A stretch of 64,000 bases of DNA from Cokeromyces recurvatus (lineage: Eukaryota; Mucoromycota; Mucoromycetes; Mucorales; Mucoraceae), in the NCBI RefSeq assembly GCF_025118155.1, contig NW_026251390.1, forward strand, positions 1 through 64,000. The letters are read 5' to 3'. The notes under the pieces were generated by a model. That model was given only the letters and a program-made list of their open reading frames with translations, ran no database searches and had not been told where the DNA came from. Each line of letters starts with the position of its first letter. Positions within the stretch are counted from its first letter, which is position 1. The position numbers and the translations under genes were made by a program. Shown here in pieces: positions 23,616 to 36,940 of the stretch.

Positions 23616-25153
23616 TTAGATAGCAACAGTAGCTTTGATTTTGGTAGGGTCGAAACCGGGCATGGGGAAACTACGAGCAAATTCAATAACTTCCTTTCTC
23701 AATTGAGCAATTTCCTCATTTCCTTGAAGAGCAGCAACAAAGTCCTTCATTAACTTGGAGCCAGATTTTTCTTGAACAGCCAAAGCGATTTGAACAGTTC
23801 TGTGAAGGAATTCTGCAATTTTAACGAAATCTTCTTCTTTTAAGGAACGAGAGGTTAAGGCAGAGGAACCAAGACGAACACCACCTGGTGTGACAGCAGA
23901 TTTATCACCAGCAATTGAGTTCTTATTGATCGTAATATTCACCATATCACAGATACGTTCAAGTTTAGAACCAGTCAATTTTTGGGGCTTCAAATCCCAA
24001 AGGATCAAGTGATTCACAGTAGTGCCAGTAGCTAACTTATAGCCATAGTTACTAAGAGCTTTAGCGAGTGCCAAAGCATTAGCACGAACTTGCTTAGCAT
24101 ATTGTTTGAATTCAGGAGAGGCAGCTTGCTTTAAAGCAACGGCGATAGCGGCAATTGTATTATTGTGAGGACCACCTTGACAAGAGGGGAAGACAGCTTG
24201 GTTAACACGATTTTCAAGATCATCACCCTTATCACGACGGAAGAAAATTAAACCAGCACGAGGACCACGAAGTGTCTTATGTGTAGTTGTAGTTACGATA
24301 TCACAGAATTCAAAGGGAGATAAGGCTTCATTACCGGCAATCAAACCAGAGATATGAGCCATATCACACATGAGATAAGCACTATGTTGATCAGCAATCT
24401 TACGAAGGGTATCATATTCCCATTCAGCAGGGTAAGCAGAGGCACCACAAATTAATAACTGAGGACGGAAAAGGGCAGCATTTTCTTCAAGACGCTTGTA
24501 GTCAATTAAACCAGTAGTAGGGTCAACTTGATAAGGCATAGAAGTAAAATAGATAGAAGAAGATGAGATTTTCTTCTTTTGTGTTTGATAACCGTGAGTT
24601 AAGTGACCACCAGAGGGAAGATCAAGACCCATAAGACGATCTTGAGGTTTAATTAAAGCCGTTAAAGCAGCGAAATTAGCAGTAGAACCAGAATAGGGTT
24701 GAACATTAACACCCCACACTTCAGGGTTCAAACCAAAAGCTTCTAAAGCACGCTTTTGACAGAGACGCTCAAGTTCATCAATAAATTCATTACCACCATA
24801 ATAACGAGCACCAGGAAGACCTTCAGAATATTTGTTGGTTAAAGGAGTACCATTAGCCTCAATAACAGCTTGAGAAGTAAAGTTCTAACGTATATATATA
24901 TGTATATAAAAATGTTTATTAGCAATATGTACAAAAAAAAATTATACACATAATAGAAGCACAAGTGGATTCCAATGTCCCAAGTACATCATTTGCAATT
25001 ACGATTAATAATACATACCTCAGAAGCAATAAGCTCTAAACCAGACCATTGTCTAAGCTTCTCATTCTCAACAATGCTAAAAATTTCGGGATCTTCTTGT
25101 TCAAGAGAAGTATTGAGACAAGTGTTCCAGGGGTCAACAGGCTTAACGGACAT
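23616..25153 (-). CDS. SHM2: Serine hydroxymethyltransferase (probably cytosolic)
   Basis: PLP enzyme that interconverts serine plus tetrahydrofolate with glycine plus 5,10-methylene-THF, feeding one-carbon metabolism. Two exons (minus 25153-25019 and 24884-23616) encode 467 aa, the normal family length. Visible blocks: LELIASE at the end of exon 1 joined to [67 protein letters not shown] with the Schiff-base Lys near residue 246; [26 protein letters not shown]. The protein starts MSVKPVDPW without an Arg-rich presequence, so a cytosolic isoform is likely. The single intron sits at the strongly conserved ASE/NFTS site. Confidence 0.97.
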
Positions 25154-25605
25154 TATCAAAACGTATATAGGTTTCAAAGAGTAGAAACTTAAGTTATAAA
25201 GTAGAAAAAAAAAAAAAAAAAAAAGGAAGGAAAATTTAAAGTTCTCTTATATTCATATTCTATAGTGACTTACAACCATATTTTATATATCGGACATTAA
25301 AATCGAAAAAATAGATTAAAAGATGGATGATAGCCCAATCATTATGTGAAGTTTGTCTGCAGTAAGAGATTCATTCATGTTATCTAATAACCTTCAATAG
25401 AATAAACATGTTCATTACTTAAAGAATAAGCTCTCAAAGTTTTCAGGAAAAAAAAATACTAATAATAAACTAGACAGCTTATTCTTATTAGCCATAAGTT
25501 TCATTTTTTAAACATTTATATTAAATAGAAAATTTCTAATAAATAATATTCCACTTGTAAGGATAGATTACGAGTCATTTTAAACTAGATATTTTTCTAT
25601 TTTTG
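25154..25605. other. Spacer between SHMT and the SulP transporter
   Basis: 452 bp containing the SHMT promoter side (a 21-nt A run near 25203) and the 3' flank of the SulP gene. Nothing else is recognisable. Confidence 0.6.
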
Positions 25606-28246
25606 TCAAATGTTACCCCGCTTTGATATATCAAGTTCAACAAATTCTATGGCTTCTGAAACCTTTCTAAACAAGTGGTTTTGGCCTACCAAATATAATA
25701 ACCCAGATTTCTTGAACATCTTGTAGGGCTGCTCTCTTAATCTTACAAAACAAACCTCAACAGATCTATTTTTATAAGCTTCGACAATTTCATATAATAT
25801 TTGAATGGCACTAAATAAGAATAATAACAATATTCAGTTAGTTGAATTGATTGGCTCACTAATTTAAACCGTTCCTCTTATATACCTTGCATCTATAGTA
25901 GGCATACTGCCAACATCAAATATAGTATACAATGACTCACTTCGTCGAGGATTTTCAGAAGGATGAATGGACATATCTCCAAACATTTCCAAACGTCTTA
26001 GTCGGTCTTTTAATTGGCCTGTTTTTTTTAAAAAAAAAAAAATATACATATAAGCATGAATACAAGATGAAGATTTTTAATCTATTCATCTTTACCTGTG
26101 TTTGCAAAAAATAAAGCTTCTTCTATACGAATAATTAATACATCTTGTAAATGTTCAACTTCTCCTGAATCATCTTGAATAGGTTTAAATTTACTAATTG
26201 ACCCTTTTACTCTTCCCTAATATACAATAAATGTCAATTTTCCAAATAAGAAAAAAAAAATCAGATATTAGTCATAAATTCTTGTTGTATTCATTTCCAA
26301 AGTCACAAGCCCTTCCAACCCTTCTCTCTCTCTCTCTTCTCTTTCCTTCTTTCTTTTTATATATGTCTATCTATTATATTATTATCACTCCTTATTTAAA
26401 TAGTATACATTACCATAATTGAAATACGGGGATAACTTGTTTCTCGAATTGTTACTAAAAGTGAAAGTGAGACTGCCAAGAGAGTTCCAAATTCTAGAGA
26501 AATAATGATAGTTGCAAAGAAAGTGATAAGTAGTAAACCCAAATCTCTCCAAGCTCCAATTTTAAAGATAAAGTGTAAATCCTCAGGAAGTTCAGATAGG
26601 AGAGATAAGACAGCTACAAAGATAATAGATGAAAGTACTGCCTTTGGTAAATAATGGAAATAGGGTAATAAAAATAAGATGGCTAAAATAGCAATGACAC
26701 CGGTGACTAAACAAGCCATTTGAGTACGAGCACCTGCTTTATCATTGATTTTACTACGAGATACCTTTTATTATGATAATGATTAGTATGATCCAAGTAA
26801 TAATAATCATCATCAATGGGAATACTTACTGAACCAAAGGCAGGTATCCCCTGAAATATTCCACTGCATATATTGGCTACTCCTAATGCAACAAGTTCTC
26901 GATTAGGGCTTACAGAATAATTACGACGACTTGAATAAATCTTTGCAATGACTATAGACTCTACAAAGCCAATAATAGAGATCATAGCAGAGGTAACCAA
27001 TAAATCTTTCATATGTTTACTGGGAGGGAAAGAAGGTATAGAAGGGAGGGGAATACCTGCACTTTCGATTTTACCCAAGATAGCCAAACCTTTGTGATCC
27101 CAATTATAATGTTGAGTTAATAAAATAGATAGAACAACTACCACCAACACATCAGGGAAAAGTTGAAACCATTTCTTAGACTGTCCATGCTTTGCTTTCA
27201 AAATGCGCATTGCTAATAAAATAAAGATAGAAATAATAGATACAACGGTGGATAATCCATGAGCATGATTCATATTTTTAATAAGAAAATATAATCTTTC
27301 TACTGTAGTTGAGGCCTCTGATATCCCCCATTCTTTACTTAGTTCCACTAAACCGAAGAGGGTGATGGCTTGTTGAACCATGACTACAAGTGCGACACCA
27401 CTTATAAATCCACGTAATAATGCACGACTCATAAGACTATCCAAGAACCCAAGTCGAAAAATACCAAGAAGTAGAGTAAATAAGCCTACAAACAACGTCA
27501 TGAGACATGCCCAAGCTAAAGGATCGATTTGGTAATCATCTACTGATTGTATATGTTCTTGTTGCGCAATAGATGACCCTATTAATAAGGCTAAAGTAGC
27601 TTCTGGTCCCACAGACATTTGTCTATATATTTATATAAAGTAATAAATAAATAGATGGATATCTAACTATATAAAAATGGTTACCGTGACATTCCAAAGA
27701 AAGCATATGAAATAGCAGGAAATGCAATACCATATAAACCATGAATTGCATCTAATTTACATAAAGCCGTTGCATAAGACAAGCCTTGTGGAATCAATAA
27801 ACAAGCCAAAGTAATTCCTGCTAAACAATCTCCTAAGAATAAGTGTCGATTATACAAAGGTAGCCATTGTAATATAGGGAGATAATATTTAGATCTAGTT
27901 TTCAAAGTACTCCAAGTATTCTTGGGAGCTTCATCTATTAACCTTATGGAAGGTACTATAAAGACATTTTTTTGTTTGTTAAGATTATAAATAAATAAAA
28001 TTTCACTTATTTACATGGTGAAGATGTTAAATACCGAGGTATTTGATCTTCTGTTGTTAATAGTTGCTGTGTTTCCATAGCAGAAGCATTTGGAGGAAGA
28101 TTTTCATCATCATCAATATCTTCAATACAAAATGATTTGGTGCCTTAAATAAATGTTAGAATTATGAACCATATTTGAATTATAAAACCCTTTTTTTTTT
28201 TATATATATATAATCGCTTACTTGGACTATCAATTGAATGATGCAT
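25606..28246 (-). CDS. SulP/SLC26-type anion (sulfate) transporter with STAS domain
   Basis: Multi-span anion transporter of the sulfate permease family. Eight exons on the minus strand (28246-28222, 28143-28015, 27955-27685, 27622-26830, 26764-26414, 26216-26096, 26018-25886, 25810-25606) give 675 aa. An acidic cytosolic N-terminus is followed by LPILQWLPLYN and the SulP signature region GDCLAGITLACLLIPQGLSY, about 12 hydrophobic segments, SVGPEATLALLIG and the late motif PAFGSVSRSKINDKAGARTQ. The C-terminal STAS domain (about 545-665) contains FANTGQLKDRLRRL and TIFDVGSMPTIDASA. Sulfate is the default substrate; a vacuolar or organellar location, or another anion, is possible because the sequence does not match the classic plasma-membrane Sul1 pattern closely. 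Confidence 0.93.
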
Positions 28247-31200
28247 ACTTATTCATTAAAGAAAAAAAGAAAAAAAAGAAGAAAAGAACAAACTAACCTT
28301 TTTTTTTATTATTATTTATTTATTTCATTTTATATATTTGTGGTGAACCAGTCATAATACTGCTATTGTTTCACCAAGAACTCAATATGCTATTGCATAA
28401 ATTCTCCTTAACATGTATGCATATATTTATATAACTCTCTCTCTCTCTCTTCTTCTACAAACCGTCTACAATCGAACATTAAATACTATATTAATAAGCA
28501 ATAAATTTTAACTTAAATCAGTAACTTCACACATGAAGAAAGATGATTTATAAATGTGTCTATTTTACCTTATTAGTTAACGAAAAGAGAAAAAAAAAGG
28601 GAGCTAAGCTTATGACTACTCTTACAGCTTATAATAGATTTTTTTTGTGATTATTGAAATAAGGTAACATGAACAATGATGAAGAAGATTAATAGGGTAT
28701 GATTAAATGGAATAATAAAATGCATGTGGAGGATTCAAATTCAGAAATCGTAGTTTCAAAAAAAAAAAAAAAAAGGGACGGGGTGGGAAGAATATAAACT
28801 TAGTGGAATCATGGAATGAATATAGCTTGAAAATTAGTCAAATAAAACTATTTACCATTAAAAGAAAGAATAATTATATCTTGTAATTTAGCCCTTTTAT
28901 CTAAGGCAGTAGAAATGAATGATCCCGTAATGAATCATAGTAGTCTAAAACAGTGCTGGAGCTTGTTGATAAGTAAAATATCATTTATATTGACATATAG
29001 TAGAGTATGAACTATTTCTTCTTGTTGTAAGTTTAGATACATGAACAATAGCGCTTTTTGATATTCAATAAATTATTTTAAAAATTAAAAGGTACTTACT
29101 TATTCTGTACACAAGGAAAAAGAAACCTGTACATACTCTCTAAAGATCATAAGAAGAAGCTTTGGTTACTATTAGTAAAATCGGTTGCTACTACAAATTG
29201 AAGACATTTGTTTCTTGATAATTAAATTATCTCAAGTTCGGTTTGTTACTGAGTTGAAGCAAGTACTGAGCAGAAGACATAAATTAGTAATCATAGGATA
29301 AGTAATGACTGCTCTAGAACTTTTATATAGATTATTCTTCTTCTTAACAGTATCACAGAATGAATCACGCTCTTACATTCATTATGTACCATCATGTAAA
29401 ATACTGGATTCTTTGACATCTAGACTAATAAGAGGGATAAGGCTAACTTTCTTTTTCTCTTTGTTAATACTAATCACTAATGAGGAATATTTTATTCATT
29501 CATGGTATATGGATGTATTTCAACTGGATAATATTTAGCTTGGTCTGAATTAAATATGAAAATATCTTCTGATGACGCTGACCGTATTTACTCCTTGTTA
29601 AAGTAGAATTAATAAAGCTATATTTAGTTTTGTCAACAAAGAATATTATATCATGCTTGTCCAACAGAAGGTCTATTTATTTTTCTTTTCTTTTTTTTTC
29701 TTTTTTTTTGCTTACAAAGGATGCACAAGGTAAAGTTTTCTCAAGAGTCTAGAATACTTGCATTTAATGAACTCATCACTCTATATTTCATGGTGCTAAA
29801 TTCTAGACTATCACTTACCTTAAAACTGAAGCTTTATTTATATCTATATACAAAAAAAAAAAAAGAGAGACTTACTTTTTTCTATCTGATATAATAAATG
29901 CTCATTTGTTATTTACGCCAAAGTTATATATTATCGGTTTTTTTTTCCATTAAAAATACCATTTATATAGTCAACTGATGAATAGATATGTATTACCATT
30001 ACTGGATAAAAATCAAATGCCTTCGAACATTCTTGTGGAAAATGGTCTTTAAATTGTAGTGACGCGTTAGATATTATAATTAGGACGAGCTATGAAAGTC
30101 TTAGAAATAATGTGTTCCACGAAAGCTTTGAAAAGGAGGAGGAGAAGGAGGAAGGTTTTTTAGTTTGTGTGTGTGTGGGGGGGAGTATCTGTCAAAACTT
30201 GACTATTGTCACGATATTAAAAGATAGAAATATCCTGCTGACACGTTCTAGATATAAATTAGATGTTTATGAGCGTCAGCTAAATATTTGGAAAAGAAAA
30301 TCTAGAGAACTATAAAGGGGGTGGGGTGAATACTAATAGCACATATAAATAAATTAAGAATGGCCTTAAAGCGATCAACAAAATAAATGTATTGTATGAA
30401 TATGAACACTATAATGTTAGCAAATTCAAGGCCTAAACAAATATTAAAAATGTACAGATATTTACTCAACAAAAGTACTAAAGTATTATTTGTTCTATAC
30501 TAATTTCTGAATTCAGTAATTTTGTTATTTTCTACAAGGTCGAAGATTTTTTTTTTTTTGATACAATTCACCCAAGAAATCGAAAAGCGTATAATAATAA
30601 TGCGTATAAATAATACCTCTATCAAATATACATGTTCTTTTTGAAGTATGTTTTTTTTTATAAACTAAAAGTCTTAAAGAAAAAAGTTCCAAAAGACTAT
30701 AATCTATTCTTCATATTTAGTACACAATTACTTTATTTAACTATTATAACGTTAAAATCATAGAATGATGACTATTGATGCCCTCAAAGAATTAAAATAG
30801 AAGATGAAATTTCTAAAAAAGAAGAAGAAATATAAACCAGCATGAAGTAAGTATATCTTGTCAAAGTATTAATAGTTTAATCCAACGCATCATTGTTTAT
30901 GAAGGAAGCTAGTCTGGAAATATTTGAAGAAGACTGTTTCAAAAGAAAGAAAGAAAGAAAAAAAAAAAAGGCTTTTATTTGTTCTTGAGAATAATCTCAA
31001 GAGTTTATTAGTATCATGTTTCAGACAACATTCATAAAATATATATATTAATGCTTGAGATGTTTTAACATGAATAAACTCGATATATCCCTTAAATAAA
31101 ACATGCTACACTACTTTTATTCATTTGATAATAACGATTACAATATTGTTTGTGGTAGAAGAAGAGGGATACCATAACTATAGAAGAAGATATGTTTTCT

Positions 31201-31689
31201 ATTATTTCCAGATCAGTAGTATAGAAAGTTGAACATAATCTCCTCTCTGTCTTTGCTATATAAAATGCCTATCACCTCGGATATTGAGACAGTCTAAAGT
31301 CCATAATAAGGTAAAAGAATTTTGGCTTTATAATAGCAGTCTATCATGATGCTATTATCCTTTCAGTTCTACAATGTCATTAGTAAACAATTTTCTATCG
31401 GAGAATGAAAAAATGTTTTAATTCATAAGCATTCGTAATTATTTGATTAAAGTTCTACTGGCCAATCATACAATAACATTTTTGTTCTGGCATCTTCCAA
31501 TAATGCAAATATAATAGATAAGCTATGGGTGACTGCATAATAATAATTATTAAACTATTACTTCCACTACCACTACTACAGTAATTTAATTCCACTTAAA
31601 TAGGTGGGTTTTTTTTTTTTATTATTATTATAAATAGATATTTTTTTTTTATTTTATTTTGTCATTTTATTTAATTATAAAGAAAAAAA
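28247..31689. other. 3.4-kb gene-poor AT-rich region
   Basis: Between the SulP and MGST3 promoters I see only short, unsupported open stretches, scattered A/T runs, a CT repeat (about 28436-28452) and a G-rich patch at about 30168-30184. No RNA gene or transposon signature was recognised. Confidence 0.55.
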
Positions 31690-32275
31690 ATGGTTGCTCT
31701 TGTTGTTCCTTCTGAATACGGTTATGTAAGTCTTATTTACGAATGATTTGTTTCAGTTGAAGCTAATATGAATGGGGATAAATTAAATAGGTTCTTGGTA
31801 CTGCTATTGCAAGTGCACTTTATGTTTTCAGTTTAGGTGTCAAAGTTGGTGCTGCTCGTAGAGCTGCTAAGGTTCCATATCCTTATGGTAAGTTGATGTG
31901 TTCTATATATATATATATTCATTTATCAAGTGTCATTATACTTATTTCCTGATTAAAAAAAAAAAAGTTTATGCTGAAAAGAGTGAAGCTGAAAAAGACC
32001 CAAAGAAGAATATTTTCAATTGTACTCAACGTGCCCATCAAAATACACTCGAAGTTTTCCCTCTTTATAGCACTTTATTGTTAGTAGGTGGTCTTCAATA
32101 CCCTTTAATCTCTACAGGTGCTGCAGGTGTATTCCTTTTAGGTCGTATTGTTTACGTAAGTGGCTATGCTACTGGTGATCCTGCCAAGCGTAACCGTGGT
32201 GCTTTTGCAATGCTCGGTCTTCTTACTCTTCTTGGTACTGCCAGTTGTACTGTCTATAACCTTATTATGAACTAA
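31690..32275 (+). CDS. MGST3: MAPEG protein, microsomal glutathione S-transferase 3-like
   Basis: Four-span membrane enzyme of the MAPEG family, with glutathione transferase or peroxidase activity toward lipid hydroperoxides in ER or mitochondrial membranes. Three exons (31690-31725, 31791-31887, 31968-32275) encode 146 aa, the usual MGST3 length. Key blocks: VPSEYGYVLGTAIASALYVF, VGAARRAAKVPYPYVYAE, the MAPEG signature FNCTQRAHQNTLEVFPLY carrying the conserved Asn-x-x-Gln-Arg-Ala-His-x-Asn, and GRIVYVSGYATGDPAKRNRGA. A T/A-rich leader precedes the first ATG. Confidence 0.96.
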
Positions 32276-33079
32276 AATTCATAATTCCGTTTTTCTTTTT
32301 CTGTATATTTATTTAATATTTTGCCTCATCAAAAAAAAAAAAAGTAAGCGATATAATGAATGAAATAAAACGTGTCAAGTTTTGTATACAAATGTAATGA
32401 CTTTAATTCTACTTTACACGATAAGTGTATCGTCAACATGGAGAGATGGATCTATAATATGAAGTAATAATATACTTACATAAATATGATGGTAGTATCG
32501 TATATCCATGCTATTTATTATGTATTGATAAAGCATTAAAATATTATGTAAGATTATGCTAAAAGAACATGATTCTTCTTCTATCGTCTTTTCTCCTATG
32601 GAATGATCTATTCAAATTAAGGACTTATCTATTATATAATTAGAGTTGTAATTATAATGGTTTAATAACAAACTCTGTTTCCAATACTGTTGAGGCAAGA
32701 GCCTAATTCATATTATATATCGACGTTAACTTTTAATTAATAAAAAAATGCTGCTAATAGGTGTATACTTCAAGCTTGGTTTGGTCCTCATTCAAATTCT
32801 TCCTACAGACTATAGAAGAAAATAATAATCAACATGCTATTCTTGAGAATATAGAAAGTTCTACTACTACGTCATCTGATCATATTTCATAACAGTTGTG
32901 TATGTTTTATGTAAAAGAGTATTAAAAACAGATATACTCTTATTATTATTATTATTTTTCAAAAGTACGTACACATACATGTATATAGTATAATAGACAT
33001 ACAAGTACACGATATAAGATTTTTTTTTTTAAAAAAAAAGAGAGAGAGAGAGAATCTAAACATAAGTTCGTCTAAAGAT
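32276..33079. other. Spacer with one unexplained exon-like stretch
   Basis: 804 bp between MGST3 and GT49 copy 2. After the acceptor-like AATAG at 32756-32760 an open frame 32761-32892 reads 43 codons to TAA (VYTSSLVWSSFKFFLQTIEE, then Asn/Ser/Thr-rich) and resembles a C-terminal exon of a plus-strand gene. I could not find its upstream exons between 32276 and 32760, so no gene is called. Confidence 0.35.
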
Positions 33080-34914
33080 CTATACTGCACCAGCAGCTAT
33101 TCCAACAGTATCTCTTCTTTGATCTTGCCATCCAATAGCTCCTGCACTACATCCACGGGGCCATCGGACATGACTACCATATAAATCTTCCATTTCACGT
33201 AAAAAGCCTTCAAAATAGTTCCAATCCGTAGCTGCCTTTTGTGATTTTTCAAAGCCGCCACCAGGCCAAACCATGGTAGAATGATCCTTATGAACCATGA
33301 ATACTTCTCTCAAGACCATAAATCGATATCTCTCAGCATTCAAATGTAAAGCATGCGACTGTTTATCCCCACCTTGATTTTTAAAACGAGCATCGTAAAG
33401 TGGAGCAGAACGATGTAGGATATAATAGGGTTCCCATTGAGACTCATAACATACCTCGTAAGCAAGAGGATTACCCAACAAGAAAGGTCTCGCCATAGCT
33501 ATCTCAGTGGCTAAAGTGGGTCCATGCCCAGCCCCTGGATCAGTAATATAAGCAATACCTTTACCTACCAAGTTCCTTAACTCATCATATGATTTAGGGA
33601 TAGGTAAATGATTGAATTCCTCATGAATAGCAAAACAAGGAACAACCCAGGCAGTAAGTGGTAATTTACCTGATTGATATAAAATAAATGGAATCAGCCG
33701 AGAACGAACAAAGTTATATAAATTAACTGAAGGAACAAAGTCAGCATCTATTACAAAGATATAATCTGTTGATGACTCAGTGATTGCAATATTACGAAGA
33801 TGGTTAATAGGATATTGTAAGCTTGAATTATCTAAATAACTGGGTTTTACGAGTGTAATTATAGTTTGAGAGTAAATATTAAAGTTATTTTCAATTTCAA
33901 AGAACTCAATAAGTTCATCAATATCAGTTGGATTTGTAAGGTATCTGTATAAATAGAATACATAAATAAATCGAAAGACAAAAAAAAAATGATTGTTCAC
34001 GTCACTGAAACTTACATAGAAATCGAAATAGGCCCTTGCCAATTTTCAATTGCTTTGGAGAATGTTTCTAAACGATTGACTGAAAACTGACTGATCATCG
34101 TAACATCTATTTCCTCATTCGTTGAAATATCACTTTCTCGATATGTAAGAATGATTTCGTCTCCTTCATTCTTTTGTTCTTCAAACAATTATAAGTCTTT
34201 TTTCTTTACTTTATATAAACAACCGCTTTTTCTTTCGTACCTTTTATTATTTTTTCATCTGTTTCGCCAACACTAAAACATTTGCTAATAAATAATAATA
34301 TAAGTATGTGTTTTATTTATTTAAACAGACCCTATGTTATAAGATGTTCTATTTTAATCCTAACCTTGCAAATCCATCTGCACAAAATTTCTGCAATTGA
34401 TCCCATATCCCAACTCAGTACACTTTGTGAATCCCTCAGGAATCGTTACCCATTTACCCTCGTCGATCCCTTCTTCTATTTTAATTTTTAACACACATCC
34501 TAAATCGAGCTGAATGGTGGATAGATCGCGAAATAATCCAGCTTTTGACAAATCAGTCCAGTTATATTGATGATTAGGTTTCCAAGTTGAACATTTGTTT
34601 GTTGGATTGCAAAGAACGGCTGAACATGTGCCTTTATGTTTTTTATAAATGGGTTGATCCTTGAGAGTGATGTGTTGTGTATTATGTTGTTTATGAGTAA
34701 GTTGGTATAAGAAGAAGATGATAACGACAACGATGATTATTGACACGATGCCCTTTACAGACAAAAGAGATCGTCTTTTCCGTAATTGTGGAATCGAAGA
34801 AGAAAAGGAAGAGGGAGAAGACCTTAAAGATTTAAAATGACGTTTTGAATTATTATAAAGGTATTTCTTTTTATCATCAGCATCATCTAATTGTCGACTA
34901 AATAGCTTATTCAT
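33080..34914 (-). CDS. GT49 family glycosyltransferase (LARGE-like), copy 2
   Basis: Second GT49 enzyme, only distantly similar to the one at 7.4-8.9 kb. Exons (minus) 34914-34365, 34178-34016 and 33944-33080 encode 525 aa. A basic cytosolic tail (RKRRSLLSVKG) precedes one membrane span (about 60-78, IVSIIIVVVIIFFLYQL) and a Cys-containing stem (CSAVLCNPTNKCSTW). The catalytic domain begins with VTMISQFSVNRLETFSKAI and has NWQGPISI, HLRNIAI, the metal-binding DAD in YIFVIDADFVPS near residue 303, EPYYILHR, YDARFKNQGGDKQSHAL and VHKDHSTMVWPGGG. This block order is that of the B4GAT1/LARGE C-terminal domain. An ATG 90 bp upstream (35004) is in frame but would need translation through an A/T-rich leader; I chose MNKLFSRQ. 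Confidence 0.88.
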
Positions 34915-35198
34915 TAAGCAAACAAAATTATAGTTGCAAGATCCTTTTCTTTTTTCTTTAAAAAAAAAAAAAAATGCTAAAAAAGTGACTGTAGGTTGAT
35001 ACAATTTACTATTTATTTATTTATTTATTTTTTAATAATAACAAAGGGAGGAAGGGGATGGGAGAGGAAAGATGTTTATATATCAGGGCATTTTTAATAT
35101 TAAATGAATAAGCATCATCTACACATGTATTATGATATCAGAGAGCATGTCTAAGTACATATTTTTGATTTTCTTTTCTTTTCTTTTTTTTTTTTCTT

Positions 35199-36499
35199 TT
35201 AATCCTTTCCGGCATTTTCTGGTCTAAGTTGACGAACAGTCTTGCCAGTTCTCCAAATTTCAGATTCACGAATTTCTTTGAGTTCTTCTTCAAGTCTTTC
35301 ACGATAATCAGGTTGAGAATTTCGATCCAAGGAGCGAGCAGTTTCAGAACCATCTTTGACAGATTGATAAAGTTCCTCAAAGACAGGTTTAGAGGCATCA
35401 TGGAAGGGTCTCCACCAATCAAGAGCACCACGCATAGCAGTAGTAGAGCAATTTGAATACATCCAATCCATGCCACGTTCACCAATTAAGGGGTAAAGAG
35501 ATTGAGTGGCTTCTTCAACAGTTTCGTTAAAGGCCTCAGAAGGAGAATGACCATTGGCTCTCAAGACTTCATATTGAGCCTGGAATAAACCTTGAATGGC
35601 ACCCATCAAGACACCACGTTCACCAAACAAGTCAGAGTATACCTCCTTTTCAAATGTAGTCTCATACATATAACCTGAACCAATACCTATACCTAACGCA
35701 ATCGTACGCTCCTTTGCATGACCGCTAGCATCTTGATAGACAGCAAAGGAAGAGTTAATACCACGACCTTCTTGGAAAAGACGACGGACAGTGAAACCAG
35801 AGCCCTTGGGGGCAACAAGGACAACATCGACACCCTCAGGAGGTTCAATATGTGTTTGATCCTTATAGACAATAGAAAAACCATGAGAGAAATAGAGTGT
35901 TTTACCAGGTGTCAAAAGAGGCTTCATCTTAGGCCAAATTTCCTTTTGATATGCATCTGACAAAAGATTCATGACCACAGTACTCTTTTCAACAGCATCC
36001 AAGACAGGGAATAAATTTTTACCAGGAACCCAACCTTCTTCAATAGCTTGTTGATAGGTTTTACCCTCACGTTGACCAATGATCACGTTCACACCATTAT
36101 CACGTAAATTTAAAGCTTGACCACGACCTTGTGGACCATAACCGAGAACAGCAATAGTGTCATTCTTAAACGTTTCTAATAACTTTTCTTTTGGGACATC
36201 AGAACGTTCATACACATTCTCTTTAGTACCACCAAAATCAAGTGTTTTTATACCACGAACCTGGGTATTTATCTATACATGTATGGATGTATATAAAATC
36301 CCCACCTTTCAAATTAATAACCTTTTTTTTCTTTTTCTTTTTCTTTTTATATATTCATCTTATTACTTACAACAGATTTAGTAGCAAGACGTTTGGTATT
36401 ATTAGTCGAGATAGACATTGGTCTAACGGCCAAGACAGAACGAGAAATATTAGAACGAGCTACTGTACGAAGAGTAGATGCAAAAGCACGAGAAGCCAT
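35199..36499 (-). CDS. ILV5: Ketol-acid reductoisomerase, mitochondrial (Ilv5)
   Basis: Second common step of valine and isoleucine synthesis: isomerises and NADPH-reduces acetolactate or acetohydroxybutyrate, in the mitochondrial matrix. Two exons (minus 36499-36371 and 36260-35199) give 396 aa. The first exon is a typical presequence rich in Arg, Ser and Ala (MASRAFASTLRTVARSNISR). Then follow the Rossmann motif VLGYGPQGRGQALNLRDNG, the catalytic region DVVLVAPKGSGFTVRRLF, GIGSGYMYETTFEKEVYSDL with acidic metal ligands, and FNETVEEATQSLYPLIGERG. Length and blocks agree with fungal Ilv5. Confidence 0.97.
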
Positions 36500-36940
36500 T
36501 TTATATGTATATATATTTAAGAGTTAAAGAAAACAAAATAAATATATATATGTATATATATATATTTATAAATAAATAAAAAAAAAGAGAGAGCTTTCTA
36601 TATGTATTTATATAAAGAAATTGGCGGAGGGAACAACAACAACCTTACCAAACATCATTGCATACATAAAAGAATTAGCCAATGAAAAAGCAAAGATGAC
36701 TGATTTTTTTTTTCTTGATCAATGCATTATGATAAATTCAAATTTTTAATTGGTGTGAGTCATTTCGTATAAAAAAGTAGAAATAATTATTGATCCAATT
36801 GTAAGTCTAATTGACTGATTAATACAGTGATGTTTTATTAATACATATTTATTATCAAGAATAGTACAAAGTACCTCTCTCTCACTCTCTATTATATAAA
36901 TTTGTATATAAATATATGTATATATTACGTAATAATATAT
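36500..36940. promoter_or_regulatory. ILV5 upstream region and THUMP methyltransferase 3' flank
   Basis: 441 bp. It holds TATATATGTATA-type repeats next to the ILV5 start (36500-36570) and a possible Gcn4-type TGAGTCA variant: GTGAGTCA at 36755-36762. Gcn4 control of ILV genes is well established in yeast, but whether this site works here is inference from one match. Confidence 0.3.

Noticed and set aside
29305..30315. Isolated frames of 60-80 codons in the 28-31 kb spacer
   Set aside because: Low-complexity, no splice-compatible partners, no family motif.
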